A stretch of DNA of 32,019 bases from Holophagaceae bacterium (GCA_003165415.1 PLUC01000083.1:24144-56162), one strand, 5' to 3'. Counted from the stretch's first letter, positions 16,401 to 24,297 are shown. Numbers and translations are program-made. Notes: generated from the sequence alone by a model not told the origin.

Positions 16401-16681
16401 TGGATGGTAACAAATTGTTGAATTTGCTGTGCTGTATTTAGCAATTGGTTAGTTGCTCCCCAACAATTTTGTGTTACAAGGAAATTGTAATACATCTGTG
16501 AGCTGATGCCAGCCAATGAGTAAAATGCAGAATAAACATATTGAACCAATCCTGAATCGCCGACCTTATTCAATGTAGTTCCTGACCATAAAGCATCATA
16601 TGCTGCATTAATATCTTCTGGTCTATTTTTATACCACATTCCCGGCTCTCCTTCATTTCCCCAGCTATAGGTATTAAGCAC
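16397..16681 (-). CDS. RHS-tip-like effector 1, N-terminally truncated
   Basis: About 94 aa from a GTG at 16681; the frame is open upstream to a TGA at 16721. NTYSWGNEGEPGMWYKNRPED and QNCWGATNQLLNTAQQ (N72-C73) resemble a permuted papain-like toxin domain; the second motif aligns with NCTGWANQVLTNAG of the neighbouring effector. The strand before TYSWGN that would carry the catalytic His is missing, because the IS701-like element begins about 16697-16705. It is therefore probably a dead C-terminal fragment of an RHS toxin. No signal peptide. AT-rich composition unlike the flanking host genes. Confidence 0.55.
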   Translation of the reverse strand: MLNTYSWGNEGEPGMWYKNRPEDINAAYDALWSGTTLNKVGDSGLVQYVYSAFYSLAGISSQMYYNFLVTQNCWGATNQLLNTAQQIQQFVTIH

Positions 16682-16699
16682 GCTACCGTCACTAGTTTT

Positions 16700-17580
16700 A
16701 CTGTGGCGTCCGTGTCCCAGTCAACTGCCGGTCTTTTTCTAAAGGGCTGGTGGACGAGGAGGCATAGCGACTCCTGCCCGCTGTGGCCCCCGCCGTTTCT
16801 AGAATGAAGGGAACCGCACTCGAGTTCCCCGCACAGAGCCTTTACCTCAGGGAGGGTTCGGGTGGACCTGGATGCAGGATGGGAAGCACGATTGGACGCC
16901 TATACGGATGGCCTTGCCGCTGCCCTGAGATCGGCGGGATGGTGCGGTTCCACCGAGGCGATGGGTCGGTACTGTCTCGGACTCCTGCTTCCGGGAGAGC
17001 GAAAAAGCATGGAGCCCATGGCCGCACGCATAGATCCGGAACACGTCCAGGCTCAATTCTTCTCGCTCCAACGCCTCATCACGGATTCCGCCTGGGACCA
17101 CCAGGCCGTGCTGGATGCCGTCCGGAATTTCTGTCTGCCCCAGATCCTCACGCAGGGGCGCCTGGAGGCGTGGATAGTTGATGGCACGACCTTTCCCAAG
17201 CAGGGCACCCATTCCGTCGGCGTGGCGCACCAATACTGCGGGAACCTGGGTAAGACATGCAACTGCCAGGAGGCGGTTAGCATCTCCTTGGCCAACCACT
17301 TCGCGGGGCTGCCTGTGGCCTATCGGCTGTATCTGCCCCAAGAATGGACAGACGATCCTGCCCGATGTAAAACGGCAGGCATCCCCAAGGACGTGGTCTT
17401 CCGGAAAAAATGGTTACTGGTGGAATGGCCAACAGAGGAGTCCAAGCCCACCAGGTATTGGCTTTCAACCATGCCGGCAAACATTCCGATTAGGGATCTG
17501 GTTGACATGGCCAACCTGAGGTGGCGCATCGAGCAGGATTATGAAGAGCTGAAACAGGACGTCGGTTTGGGCGATTTCGA
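16700..17580 (+). mobile_element. Truncated IS701-family insertion element
   Basis: The element carries one transposase ORF in GC-rich DNA between two halves of a broken RHS locus. The left boundary is placed near 16700, where the AT-rich toxin frame ends; a CTAG (16692-16695), which fits the YTAR target preference I associate with IS701, lies next to it. The right end is missing: the transposase text runs straight into RHS N-terminal sequence near 17580, so no second terminal repeat or target duplication can be found. Confidence 0.6.
16862..17580 (+). pseudogene. IS701-family transposase, internally deleted and 3'-truncated
   Basis: DDE transposase remnant starting at GTG 16862 after GGGAGGG. 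Recognisable text: VDGTTFPKQGTHSVGVAHQY (first catalytic Asp), LPVAYRLYLPQEWTDD, KTAGIPKDVVFRKKW, then directly LLVEWPTEE, YWLSTMPANI and RWRIEQDYEELKQDVGLGDF (catalytic Glu). Intact IS701 transposases have roughly 100 residues between KKW and the LLVE-type strand, including the second catalytic Asp (the LADAGYG motif). That block is absent. Everything after GDF (the WRGFHHH region) is also gone; the open frame continues to 17857 only by reading antisense through the RHS 5' end. It cannot be active. Confidence 0.75.
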
Positions 17581-17826
17581 TATGGGGAAGGAAATTTCGC
17601 CCGGCATCTTGCCGATGGGGACAGCAACCGCAAGCCGGCCGGTCTGCGGCTCCACGCTCCAGCCGGTCCCATTGGGAACCGGAATCTCCGGATCGGCCAA
17701 ACGGACCAGATCCGGGAGATTGGATTGCGCCTTAAGCCATGACGCGGCCAACATCATCGTCCCCAAAAGCACCAGCGCCTTGGCCATGGCATGCAGGCAA
17801 ACGTATGGCGCCATCGCACTCTCCAT
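17580..17826 (-). pseudogene. RHS-family protein, N-terminal fragment with signal peptide
   Basis: Read on the minus strand from ATG 17826, with GGAGG nine bases upstream. The first 35 residues are a signal peptide (HAMAKALVLLGTMMLAASWL then KAQ). NGTGWSVEPQTGRLAVAVPI followed by GKMPGEISFPI is the conserved N-terminal block of secreted RHS-repeat proteins. The match ends near 17580, where the IS701-like sequence starts. The several-kilobase RHS core that should follow is missing; only a short core scrap survives at 14795-14940. Confidence 0.75.
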
Positions 17827-17880
17827 GCGCTTCTTCCTCCGCTCTGGATATCTATGAATTTCCCAATATTTAATGTGCAT

Positions 17881-18075
17881 ATTGTTAATAATTTTTAATG
17901 GTTATATGGAGTGACTCAGAGAAAAGAGTCAACGGCCACTATACCCAAAACCACGAGTTCGGCAATGCCCTTGACAAAATTCAATCTGCTCATTCTCAAT
18001 ATTTTAAATAATTAATTTATCCTATACTGATAGAGGTGACCCTTCCTTTGGAATCACCAATTAAATGAGGTTGTG
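17881..18075. other. AT-rich intergenic region
   Basis: About 195 bases of AT-rich DNA between the divergent RHS 5' end and the DUF3798 gene. It holds a small inverted repeat (GACTC at 17913-17917, GAGTC at 17926-17930), a TTGACA at 17971-17976 without a good -10 partner, and a TATACT at 18023-18028 that could be a -10 for the DUF3798 gene. No RNA gene is evident. Confidence 0.4.
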
Positions 18076-19284
18076 ATGGTGCTTTCCAGGGTGATCACGC
18101 TGCTCCTTGCCTGCTTCCTGCTGTCCTGCCAGCCCAAGGGGATGAGCCAGAGCCCCTTCCACATCGGCGTCTGCACCTCCACCGTCACCCAGGGCGAGGA
18201 CGAAGTGCGCGGGGCCGAGCAGCTCATCAAGGAGTACGGCTCCGCGGCCCGGGGCGGGATGATCCGCCATATCTCCTACCCGGACGATTTCATGTCCCAG
18301 CAGGAGACCGTGATCAGCAACCTGGTCTCCCTGGCCGACGATCCACTCATGAAGGTGGTGGTGGTCTGCCAGGGGATCCCGGGGGTCGCCGAGGCCTTCC
18401 AGCGGATCCGGGCCCGGCGCCCCGACATCCTGCTGCTGACCGGGATGCCCCACGAGGATCCCCTGGTGATCCAGAAGGCCGCCAGCCTGGTGGTGGACGC
18501 CGACGTGCTCTCCCGCGGCTACACCATCCCCTGGGCCGCCCACCAGATGGGCGCCAGGACCTTGGTGCACATCTCGTTCCCCCGGCACATGTCCTACGAG
18601 ACCCTGGGCCGGCGCCGGGCCATCATGGAGGCCGCCTGCAGGGACCTGGGGCTGCGCTTTGTGCTCGAAACCTCCCCCGACCCCACCTCGGAGGTGGGCG
18701 TGGCCGGGGCCCAGCAGTTCATCCTGGAGAAGGTGCCGCAGTGGCTCAGGAAGTACGGCCCCCATGGCGAGAAGGTGGCCTTCTTTTGCACCAATGACGC
18801 CCAGACCGAGCCCCTGCTCAAGCAGATCATCGCCAGCCGCAACGGCATCTTCGTGGAAGCGGACTTCCCCTCGCCGCTCATGGGCCTGCCGGGCGCCCTG
18901 GGCCTGGATCTCTCCGCCGAGAAGGGCAACTTCCCGGCCATCATGACCAAGCTCGAACAGAAGCTGCTGGCCCGGGGCGCCGGCGGCCGGATCGGCACCT
19001 GGCCTTTCAGCCTGGGTTTCACCCTCACCGCGGGCCTGGGCGAACTGGGCAAGCGGGTGGTGGAGGGCAAGGCCACCCTCGCCTCGTCCCAGGACCTGCT
19101 GGACAGCCTGGGCAAGTACACCCCGGACGCCCACTGGAAAAGCATCACCTACACCGACCTCAGCACCGGGGTGCGGGCCAGGAACGAGTTCATGGTCTAC
19201 ATGGACACCTACGTGTTCGGCCGGGGCTACCTGGGCACCACCAGCCTGGCCATTCCCAGGAAGTACATGAACATCAGGAAATGA
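18076..19284 (+). CDS. DUF3798 family lipoprotein
   Basis: Protein of 402 aa with a lipoprotein signal (VITLLLACFLLSC; lipid-modified Cys near 17). The mature part is DUF3798 throughout: IGVCTSTVTQGEDEVRGAEQ, MIRHISYPDDFMSQQET, ADDPLMKVVVVCQGIPG, RPDILLLTGMPHEDP, HISFPRHMSYETLGRRRAIM, VGVAGAQQFILEKVPQW and FFCTNDAQTEPLLKQI. The fold resembles periplasmic substrate-binding proteins, so it likely binds a small ligand outside the inner membrane. No permease or ATPase gene is adjacent, so no transporter can be named. The ATG at 18076 has GAGG five bases upstream. The 3' end overlaps the convergent acyP by 11 bases. Confidence 0.9.
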   Translation: MVLSRVITLLLACFLLSCQPKGMSQSPFHIGVCTSTVTQGEDEVRGAEQLIKEYGSAARGGMIRHISYPDDFMSQQETVISNLVSLADDPLMKVVVVCQGIPGVAEAFQRIRARRPDILLLTGMPHEDPLVIQKAASLVVDADVLSRGYTIPWAAHQMGARTLVHISFPRHMSYETLGRRRAIMEAACRDLGLRFVLETSPDPTSEVGVAGAQQFILEKVPQWLRKYGPHGEKVAFFCTNDAQTEPLLKQIIASRNGIFVEADFPSPLMGLPGALGLDLSAEKGNFPAIMTKLEQKLLARGAGGRIGTWPFSLGFTLTAGLGELGKRVVEGKATLASSQDLLDSLGKYTPDAHWKSITYTDLSTGVRARNEFMVYMDTYVFGRGYLGTTSLAIPRKYMNIRK

Positions 19285-19540
19285 TGGCGAACGGCGACGG
19301 CAGGGGTTTCTCCTCCAGCGCCCACCAGTCCAGCCGGGTGATGCGGGACCCGGGAGTGCCCCGGTCCAGGATGTCCCGGAACGCCTCCAGGCGCGAAAAA
19401 TCCCCGGCCGCCTCGCCGGTCACGGTGCCGTCGGGCTCGTTGCGCACCCAGCCCGAGAGTTCCAGGGCCTGGGCCTCCCGGCGCACGAAATAGCGGAAGC
19501 CGATGCCCTGCACCCGGCCGTGGACGTGGAACCCGGCCAT
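19274..19540 (-). CDS. acyP: Acylphosphatase
   Basis: Enzyme of 88 aa that hydrolyses acyl phosphates. The catalytic loop is VHGRVQGIGFRYFV (R16), and the catalytic Asn is N34 in GWVRNEPDGTV. Length is normal. The ATG at 19540 shares one base with the surE stop (TGATG), so translation is coupled to surE. A GTG one codon upstream is possible. Confidence 0.95.
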   Translation of the reverse strand: MAGFHVHGRVQGIGFRYFVRREAQALELSGWVRNEPDGTVTGEAAGDFSRLEAFRDILDRGTPGSRITRLDWWALEEKPLPSPFAIIS

Positions 19541-20298
19541 CACGGCAGGCCCCCGCGGAAGGCGGCGTCGAAGGCCTCCCGCTGGGCCATCACTTCGGGA
19601 CAGGCCATGTCCAGGCGCAGGGGGGTCAGGCTCACCTGGCCGGCCAGGGCCGCCTCCGCGTCGCTGCCGGCGCTGCGGGCGTAGGTGGGGCCCATGTCCC
19701 CCCCGATCCAGTAGTAGGGATCCCGGCGCGGGTCCAGGCGCCGCTCCACCATGTCGTGGTACGTGCGGTTGTCCTGCCCGGTGAGCTGGAAGCCCCGGGG
19801 TTCCCCCTTGGGGAAGTTGACGTTCCAGATCCGGTGGCTGGGCATGGGCATGGTCTCCCAGCGTTCCAGGAACCGGCGCAGCCAGGGCTCGATCAGGTCC
19901 ATCTCGCCGTCGGGATCCAGCGAGAAGGCGGCCGCCCGGGCTCCCTGCATGCAGCCCTCGAACGCCGCCCCCACCGTGCCCGAATAGAACACGTCCTCGC
20001 CCAGGTTGAAGCCGTGGTTGACCCCGGAGAGCACCCAGTCCGGGGTCCGCGGCAGCAGCGCGCGGATCCCCAGCAGCACGCAGTCCACCGGGGTGCCGGT
20101 GCAGGCGTAGCGGTCCGGACCCAGCTCCTGGACCCGGAGAATGTCATGGAGGCTCAGGGCGCTGGAGATGGCCGAGCGGTTCCGGTCCGGCGCCACGATC
20201 ACCACCCGGCCGAACCCGGCGGCCACCCGGGCCAGGGACGCCAGGCCGGGGGACCAGGCACCGTCATCGTTGGAGAGAAGGATCAGTCGTTCGGACAT
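19540..20298 (-). CDS. surE: 5'/3'-nucleotidase SurE
   Basis: Metal-dependent phosphatase of 252 aa acting on nucleoside monophosphates and short polyphosphates. The metal site is LLSNDDG (D11-D12). [26 protein letters not shown] and [20 protein letters not shown] followed by AAFEG are family signatures. Length is typical. The ATG is at 20298. It is the first gene of a two-gene unit with acyP and is divergent from the tRNA-Pro gene. Confidence 0.96.
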   Translation of the reverse strand: MSERLILLSNDDGAWSPGLASLARVAAGFGRVVIVAPDRNRSAISSALSLHDILRVQELGPDRYACTGTPVDCVLLGIRALLPRTPDWVLSGVNHGFNLGEDVFYSGTVGAAFEGCMQGARAAAFSLDPDGEMDLIEPWLRRFLERWETMPMPSHRIWNVNFPKGEPRGFQLTGQDNRTYHDMVERRLDPRRDPYYWIGGDMGPTYARSAGSDAEAALAGQVSLTPLRLDMACPEVMAQREAFDAAFRGGLP

Positions 20299-20328
20299 GG
20301 GAAGAGTCTACCTGCCTTCAAGCATTCC

Positions 20329-20357
20329 TTGACCCCCCGGAGCGGAAGCACTAGAAT
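20329..20357 (+). promoter_or_regulatory. Promoter of tRNA-Pro
   Basis: TTGACC (20329-20334), a 17-base spacer and TAGAAT (20352-20357) lie 10 bases before the mature tRNA 5' end. This is the best promoter match in the window. Confidence 0.75.
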
Positions 20358-20367
20358 CAAACCTTCA

Positions 20368-20444
<77 letters not shown>

Positions 20445-20449
20445 ATTTG

Positions 20450-20483
20450 AAAAAAAGAGGGCGGACCACCCCAGTCCGCCCTC
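20450..20483. terminator. Hairpin after tRNA-Pro, terminator-like on both strands
   Basis: GAGGGCGGAC (20457-20466) pairs perfectly with GTCCGCCCTC (20474-20483). Seven As precede it, so on the minus strand the hairpin is followed by seven Us, which is the stronger terminator orientation. On the plus strand it follows the tRNA without a U-run. Confidence 0.65.
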
Positions 20484-20517
20484 AACTCCTGAGATGGGAA
20501 AGATTCGAACTTTCGAT

Positions 20518-20655
20518 CGGCAGTGGCGCGCAGGTAGCCCAAGCGGAGCACGCACTGCGTGCGCAGCGGTCCGCCGCAAGGCGGATGGGCGTGCGCAGCC
20601 AATGCCGCGGGGTGAGCGCCAGCGAACCGAAGTTCGAATCTTCTCGCGCCGACCA
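20518..20655 (+). pseudogene. Degenerate second tRNA-Pro copy with an insertion
   Basis: CGGC plus TGGCGCGCAGGTAGC at 20518-20540 resembles the tRNA-Pro 5' half. GGGGTG at 20609-20614 matches the anticodon loop, and 20629-20655 repeats the last 27 bases of the tRNA exactly, including CCA. Between the D-arm and anticodon parts about 60 extra bases are inserted, carrying two GCGTGCGCAGC direct repeats (20557-20567, 20589-20599) around a 6-bp hairpin with a GCAA tetraloop (20570-20585). It cannot fold as a tRNA. Confidence 0.6.
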
Positions 20656-20668
20656 AATTCGAATACCA

Positions 20669-20694
20669 GAGGGCGGACCCCCCAGTCCGCCCTC
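20669..20694 (+). terminator. Second copy of the tRNA-Pro terminator hairpin
   Basis: GAGGGCGGAC (20669-20678) and GTCCGCCCTC (20685-20694) repeat the stem at 20457-20483 with a changed loop. AAGTTTT follows on the plus strand. It belongs to the duplicated tRNA unit. Confidence 0.6.
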
Positions 20695-20712
20695 AAGTTT
20701 TGCGAGGGCAAG

Positions 20713-21294
20713 ATTCGAACCCCCGAAATCTACCTGGTTCGCCATGGCGAGACCGAATGGAACCGCAGCCACCGGATCCAGGGATCGCTGGATTCGCCCC
20801 TGACCGAGCTGGGCCGGGAACAGGCCCAGCGCTCGGGGCGGACTCTGGCCCGGCTCGGCCTGGCCGGGCTGCCGGTATCCCTGAGCCCCCTGGGGCGTAC
20901 CCGGGCCACCGCCGCCATCCTGGCCGGGGAAGTCGCCTTCGGCCCGGTGACGGTGGAGCCCCGGCTGCGGGAACTGGCGCTGGGATCCTGGGAGGGCCTG
21001 ACCTTCGCCCAGGTCCAGGCGCGGTTCCCCGCCCTGCTGGAGGGGACCACCCAGCACACCTGGTATTTCCAGGCCCCCGACGGCGAAAGCTTCGAGGCGG
21101 CCAGGAACCGGGTCGGTGGCTGGCTTGGGGAACAGACCGGGCCGGTGATCGCGGTGGCCCACGGCATGATCGGCCGGGTGCTGCGCGCCCGCTACCTGGA
21201 TCTGCCGCGGGAACAGGCGCTGGCCTACCCGCTGGGGCAGGACGTCATCTGGCACTTCCGGGATGGCGGGATGGCGGTGCTGCCGGTGGATTGA
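20713..21294 (+). CDS. Histidine phosphatase family protein (phosphoglycerate-mutase-like)
   Basis: About 193 aa. The catalytic motif is [20 protein letters not shown] near the N-terminus; the second Arg is in [10 protein letters not shown], the Glu in [15 protein letters not shown], and the second His in [12 protein letters not shown]. This is the GpmB/CobC-like branch; substrates vary and cannot be named. No ATG, GTG or TTG lies in a sensible place: coding text begins right after the duplicated tRNA-terminator unit. ATT at 20713 has a GAGGG five bases upstream. In-frame ATGs at 20602 or 20494 would force translation through the pseudo-tRNA and hairpin. The body is certain; the start is not. 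Confidence 0.85.
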   Translation: MRTPEIYLVRHGETEWNRSHRIQGSLDSPLTELGREQAQRSGRTLARLGLAGLPVSLSPLGRTRATAAILAGEVAFGPVTVEPRLRELALGSWEGLTFAQVQARFPALLEGTTQHTWYFQAPDGESFEAARNRVGGWLGEQTGPVIAVAHGMIGRVLRARYLDLPREQALAYPLGQDVIWHFRDGGMAVLPVD

Positions 21295-21319
21295 CCGGCG
21301 CGGTGCTGGTCCAGGATGG

Positions 21320-21619
21320 TCAATCGCCGACCTTGTCGCCGCGCCCCCTGCGGCTTTCCAGGTTGTGGACATGCACGTGCTGGCCCTTTTGGATGTCCTT
21401 CGTGGCCAGGCCGATCGTTTCACCGTACTTGATGATGGGCGCGCCTGACCGGATCGGTTCCAGGGCGAACTTGTGCCCGAACGGGATCTTTTCGAGAACC
21501 GTGACCGTGATGGTTTCACCGTCTACGACCGTGCTGATGGCCGCGTCCGGGTCCACCTCTCTCAGCACGGTGCAGACATTATCGGTAGGCTTCATGACAA
21601 CTGCATCCATCTTTGGCAT
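21320..21619 (-). CDS. UxaA-family hydrolase, small SAF-domain subunit
   Basis: SAF-domain protein of 99 aa (KFALEPIRSGAPIIKYGETIGLATKDIQKGQHVHVHNLES). It is the N-terminal module of altronate/galactarate dehydratases, or the small subunit in split enzymes such as sulfolactate sulfo-lyase SuyA. It lies 18 bases after the large subunit and is certainly co-transcribed. The order here is large then small. The substrate (altronate, galactarate, sulfolactate or another hydroxy acid) cannot be decided without neighbours from a sugar-acid pathway, and none is present. Confidence 0.88.
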   Translation of the reverse strand: MPKMDAVVMKPTDNVCTVLREVDPDAAISTVVDGETITVTVLEKIPFGHKFALEPIRSGAPIIKYGETIGLATKDIQKGQHVHVHNLESRRGRGDKVGD

Positions 21620-21637
21620 GCTGTCGGCTCCTTCTGC

Positions 21638-22801
21638 TCACATGCTCGGTCCGATGCGCTTGATCGCGAAATCATTGAATCCCAGGATCTCCGACTTGGT
21701 CAGTTTGCCTGAAGCCACCTCGAGCATCTCCATGAAGATGGTCTCGCCAACCTGCTGGACCGTGCTTTCGCCGGAGATGATGGCACCGGCATCCAGGTCG
21801 ATATTGTCATTCATCTTTTCAAACAACTTCGTGGTGGTGGACACCTTGATGGTCGGAGCGATGGGGGAACCGCAGCAGGTTCCGCGGCCGGTGGTGAACA
21901 CCACCAGCTGGCAGCCTCCGGCGACCATCCCGGTGATCTGCTCCACATCCTGCCCCGGGGTGTCCATCCACACGAGCCCTTTCTGGTGGATGGGCTCCGC
22001 ATATTCAATGACATCCTGCAGCGGTTTCGATCCCGCTTTGTAGATGCAGCCCAGGGATTTTTCCTCGATGGAAGACAGGCCGCCCTCGATGTTGCCGGGC
22101 GTCGGCTGGCCGCCGCGCATGTCGACCCCCATGTTGGTGGCGAGGGCTTCACAGCGTTCGATGAGATCGTTGCATTTCTTCGCGACCTGCCCATTGACGG
22201 CCCGGGCCGCCATGATGTGTTCGGCGCCGATGATTTCCGTGGTTTCGGCAAGGATGACCGTCCCGCCGGCTTCGATCAGGAGATCGCTGGCCACGCCCAG
22301 GGACGGGTTGGCGGAGATGCCCGAGCAGGCGTCGGAGCCGCCGCACTCGGTGCCGAGAATCAGCTCGGAGGCCGCGAGGGTCTCCTGCACCGCCCGGCTG
22401 GCTTCGGCGACCATGCGCCGGGCGGCGCTGGCCCCGGCCGCGGTGGCTTTGACCGAGCCGCCCTCGTCCTGGATGATGACGGTGTGGACCGGCTTGTACG
22501 GACACTGCTTCTTGATGGCCGCGGCGATGTCCTGGGCCCGGATCGTTTCGCAGCCCAGCCCGACCACCACGACCCCGTAGACGTTCGGATGCGTGCCGTG
22601 GCTGACGAGCACATGGGAGGTCAGCTCGGCGTCCGCTCCCAGCTGGGTGCAGCCATGCTGGTGCTCGACCCAGGTGGTGCCCGCGATCTGCTGGGAGATT
22701 CCCCGTGCGACCCGGTTCGCGCACACCACCGAGGGCAGGATCAGGACGTGGTTGCGGATCCCCACCTTGCCGTCTGGACGCCGATATCCTCTGAAATCCA
22801 T
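21638..22801 (-). CDS. UxaA-family hydrolase (altronate dehydratase-like), large subunit
   Basis: Iron-dependent dehydratase or lyase subunit of 387 aa. Seen: MDFRGYRRPDGKVGIRNHVL, the GCTQLG block, LGTECGGSDACSGISANP, GGQPTPGNIEGGLSSIEEKSLGC, and FTTGRGTCCGSPIAPTIKVS, all hallmarks of UxaA/GarD/SuyB C-terminal domains with conserved Cys. It pairs with the SAF subunit downstream. The ATG at 22801 follows AAGGAG. The ribosome site is part of a short perfect hairpin (22802-22816). No transporter or other sugar-acid gene is adjacent, so the pathway is open. Confidence 0.9.
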   Translation of the reverse strand: MDFRGYRRPDGKVGIRNHVLILPSVVCANRVARGISQQIAGTTWVEHQHGCTQLGADAELTSHVLVSHGTHPNVYGVVVVGLGCETIRAQDIAAAIKKQCPYKPVHTVIIQDEGGSVKATAAGASAARRMVAEASRAVQETLAASELILGTECGGSDACSGISANPSLGVASDLLIEAGGTVILAETTEIIGAEHIMAARAVNGQVAKKCNDLIERCEALATNMGVDMRGGQPTPGNIEGGLSSIEEKSLGCIYKAGSKPLQDVIEYAEPIHQKGLVWMDTPGQDVEQITGMVAGGCQLVVFTTGRGTCCGSPIAPTIKVSTTTKLFEKMNDNIDLDAGAIISGESTVQQVGETIFMEMLEVASGKLTKSEILGFNDFAIKRIGPSM

Positions 22802-22816
22802 AAGGAGACACTCCTT
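22802..22816 (-). promoter_or_regulatory. Shine-Dalgarno inside a perfect 6-bp hairpin
   Basis: On the minus strand AAGGAG-TGT-CTCCTT directly precedes the ATG of the UxaA large subunit. The Shine-Dalgarno can pair fully with the six bases next to the start codon, which could damp translation. Confidence 0.4.
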
Positions 22817-22880
22817 TTCCGGATTGCGACTGGGTTCAGCCAAGTATGATCCGCGCCGGGACGTTTGTTCTGGATTTTTG

Positions 22881-24137
22881 CTACCAGCGGCCGTAGTGGT
22901 CCACCAGGCCCCGCCAGAAGGCGTTCCGCTCGCGGCCGAGGCTGGTCTTGGCAACCGAGGCGGTCTGGTTGGCGCTGGTCTGCACCATGACCAGCCTGAG
23001 CTCCGGATCGACGAAAAGGTGCTGCCCGTATACCCCCAGCATGGCGAAGCGCCGGTGTTCGCCGGGAAACAGCCAGAACAGGTAGCCATAACCGAAATAG
23101 GGCGTCGCCTTGCCGGGGCGGAAGGGCTCCGGCACCCGCTTCCAGTCGGTGGCGTCCAGCAGGTATTCCTGCGGAACGATCGGTTGCGCGGACGGAAGGT
23201 CGGGCCTCGCGCCGTCGTTGGCCAGGACCACGCCCAGCCGGCCGTAGTCCTCCAGGGTCGCGTTGAAATTGCCGGACGCCACTTCCAGTCCGGTGCGGTC
23301 CGTGCGCCACAGGGCGCTGGTTTCGGCGCCGATGGCCTGCCACAGGCGCGGGGTGAGGTAGTCGGCCAGACTCTGGCCGGTGGCGGCGCGCAGCACGGCG
23401 CCCAGGACAGTGGTCTGGGCCCCGGCGTAGTTGAACCGCGTGCCGGCCGCCTCCGCGCGGGCCGTGATGTCCCGCGCCGCCGCTTCCACGCCCACCCTGC
23501 CCACCGCCGCGGCATAGCGGGCCGAGTCGTCGTTGCCGTCGTAGCGCTCGGAGAAGGCGGCTCCCGAGGCCATGCGCAGCAGATTGCGCAGGCTGGTGCC
23601 GCCATACAGGGTCCCCTTGAGCGCAGGCAGATACTGCTCGGCCCGGTCGTCCAGCGACTTGATCCTGCCCTCCGCCAGCGCCATGCCGACTCCCAGCGCC
23701 GTGATGGACTTCGCCATGGACATCGACACGAAGCGATCCGACGGTTTGCGCCCGTACTGGTAGCGCTCGAGCTGGACCACCCCGTCCTTGATGACCAGCA
23801 GCCCCATGACCCGCTGCCGGGCCAGGTAGTCGTCCACCGTCAGGCCCTGTTCCTTGCCCACGGCCCAGCGGTAGTCGGGGGTCCGGGCCACCCTGGGCAA
23901 AGGCATGGGGTGGGCCGAGGGGGCCAGGGTATGGACGTCGCCGTGGTAGAGCGGGATCCCGGCCTCGTGGGTGAACGAGCCCACCCGCACTGCTTCGTCG
24001 AAGAACCAGTTGGTGCCCTGTTTGAAATTTCCGACCGGATAGCCAGCGTCCCAGCCCAGCCGGGCTTCATCCGGCGCGGCCCCGGCGGCGGCCGTGACCG
24101 CCAGTGCGAGGATGATCTTCGCGACGATTCTTCTCAT
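22881..24137 (-). CDS. Secreted serine hydrolase (class C beta-lactamase family)
   Basis: Protein of 418 aa with a signal peptide (AKIILALAVTAAAGA, cut near AAP). The catalytic SxxK is S140-M-A-K143 in FVSMSMAKSITALG, and a YxG/N-type motif sits in RFNYAGAQTTVLG near 236. The overall layout (LLVIKDGVVQLERY; GYGYLFWLFPG; LRLVMVQTS) matches the beta-lactamase-related family that includes esterases and 6-aminohexanoate-dimer hydrolases. The substrate cannot be inferred. It acts in the periplasm or outside. It is 64 bases upstream of the UxaA operon on the same strand and divergent from the sedolisin pseudogene. Confidence 0.88.
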   Translation of the reverse strand: MRRIVAKIILALAVTAAAGAAPDEARLGWDAGYPVGNFKQGTNWFFDEAVRVGSFTHEAGIPLYHGDVHTLAPSAHPMPLPRVARTPDYRWAVGKEQGLTVDDYLARQRVMGLLVIKDGVVQLERYQYGRKPSDRFVSMSMAKSITALGVGMALAEGRIKSLDDRAEQYLPALKGTLYGGTSLRNLLRMASGAAFSERYDGNDDSARYAAAVGRVGVEAAARDITARAEAAGTRFNYAGAQTTVLGAVLRAATGQSLADYLTPRLWQAIGAETSALWRTDRTGLEVASGNFNATLEDYGRLGVVLANDGARPDLPSAQPIVPQEYLLDATDWKRVPEPFRPGKATPYFGYGYLFWLFPGEHRRFAMLGVYGQHLFVDPELRLVMVQTSANQTASVAKTSLGRERNAFWRGLVDHYGRW

Positions 24138-24297
24138 GCATCCAAACTAGCCATTTTTCCCCCTTCCGCTTTGGCAATCTCACCCGATAATTCCTCCAAG
24201 ACATCCGTAGCTTTACCTGGACGGAGCTGTCCGACCCCCTTGGAACGCCTGGGTCTCTAGCTGGCGCTCCGTTCCCCCCTTCTCCAGGGAGAGTCCC

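Noticed and set aside
16783..17181. Plus-strand 132-codon frame at the IS left end
   Set aside because: It overlaps the transposase in another frame and shows no similarity to a passenger gene.
20457..20694. Repeated hairpins and repeats considered as a CRISPR array
   Set aside because: Only two copies exist, they are tied to tRNA 3' ends and terminators, there are no regular spacers and no cas genes.
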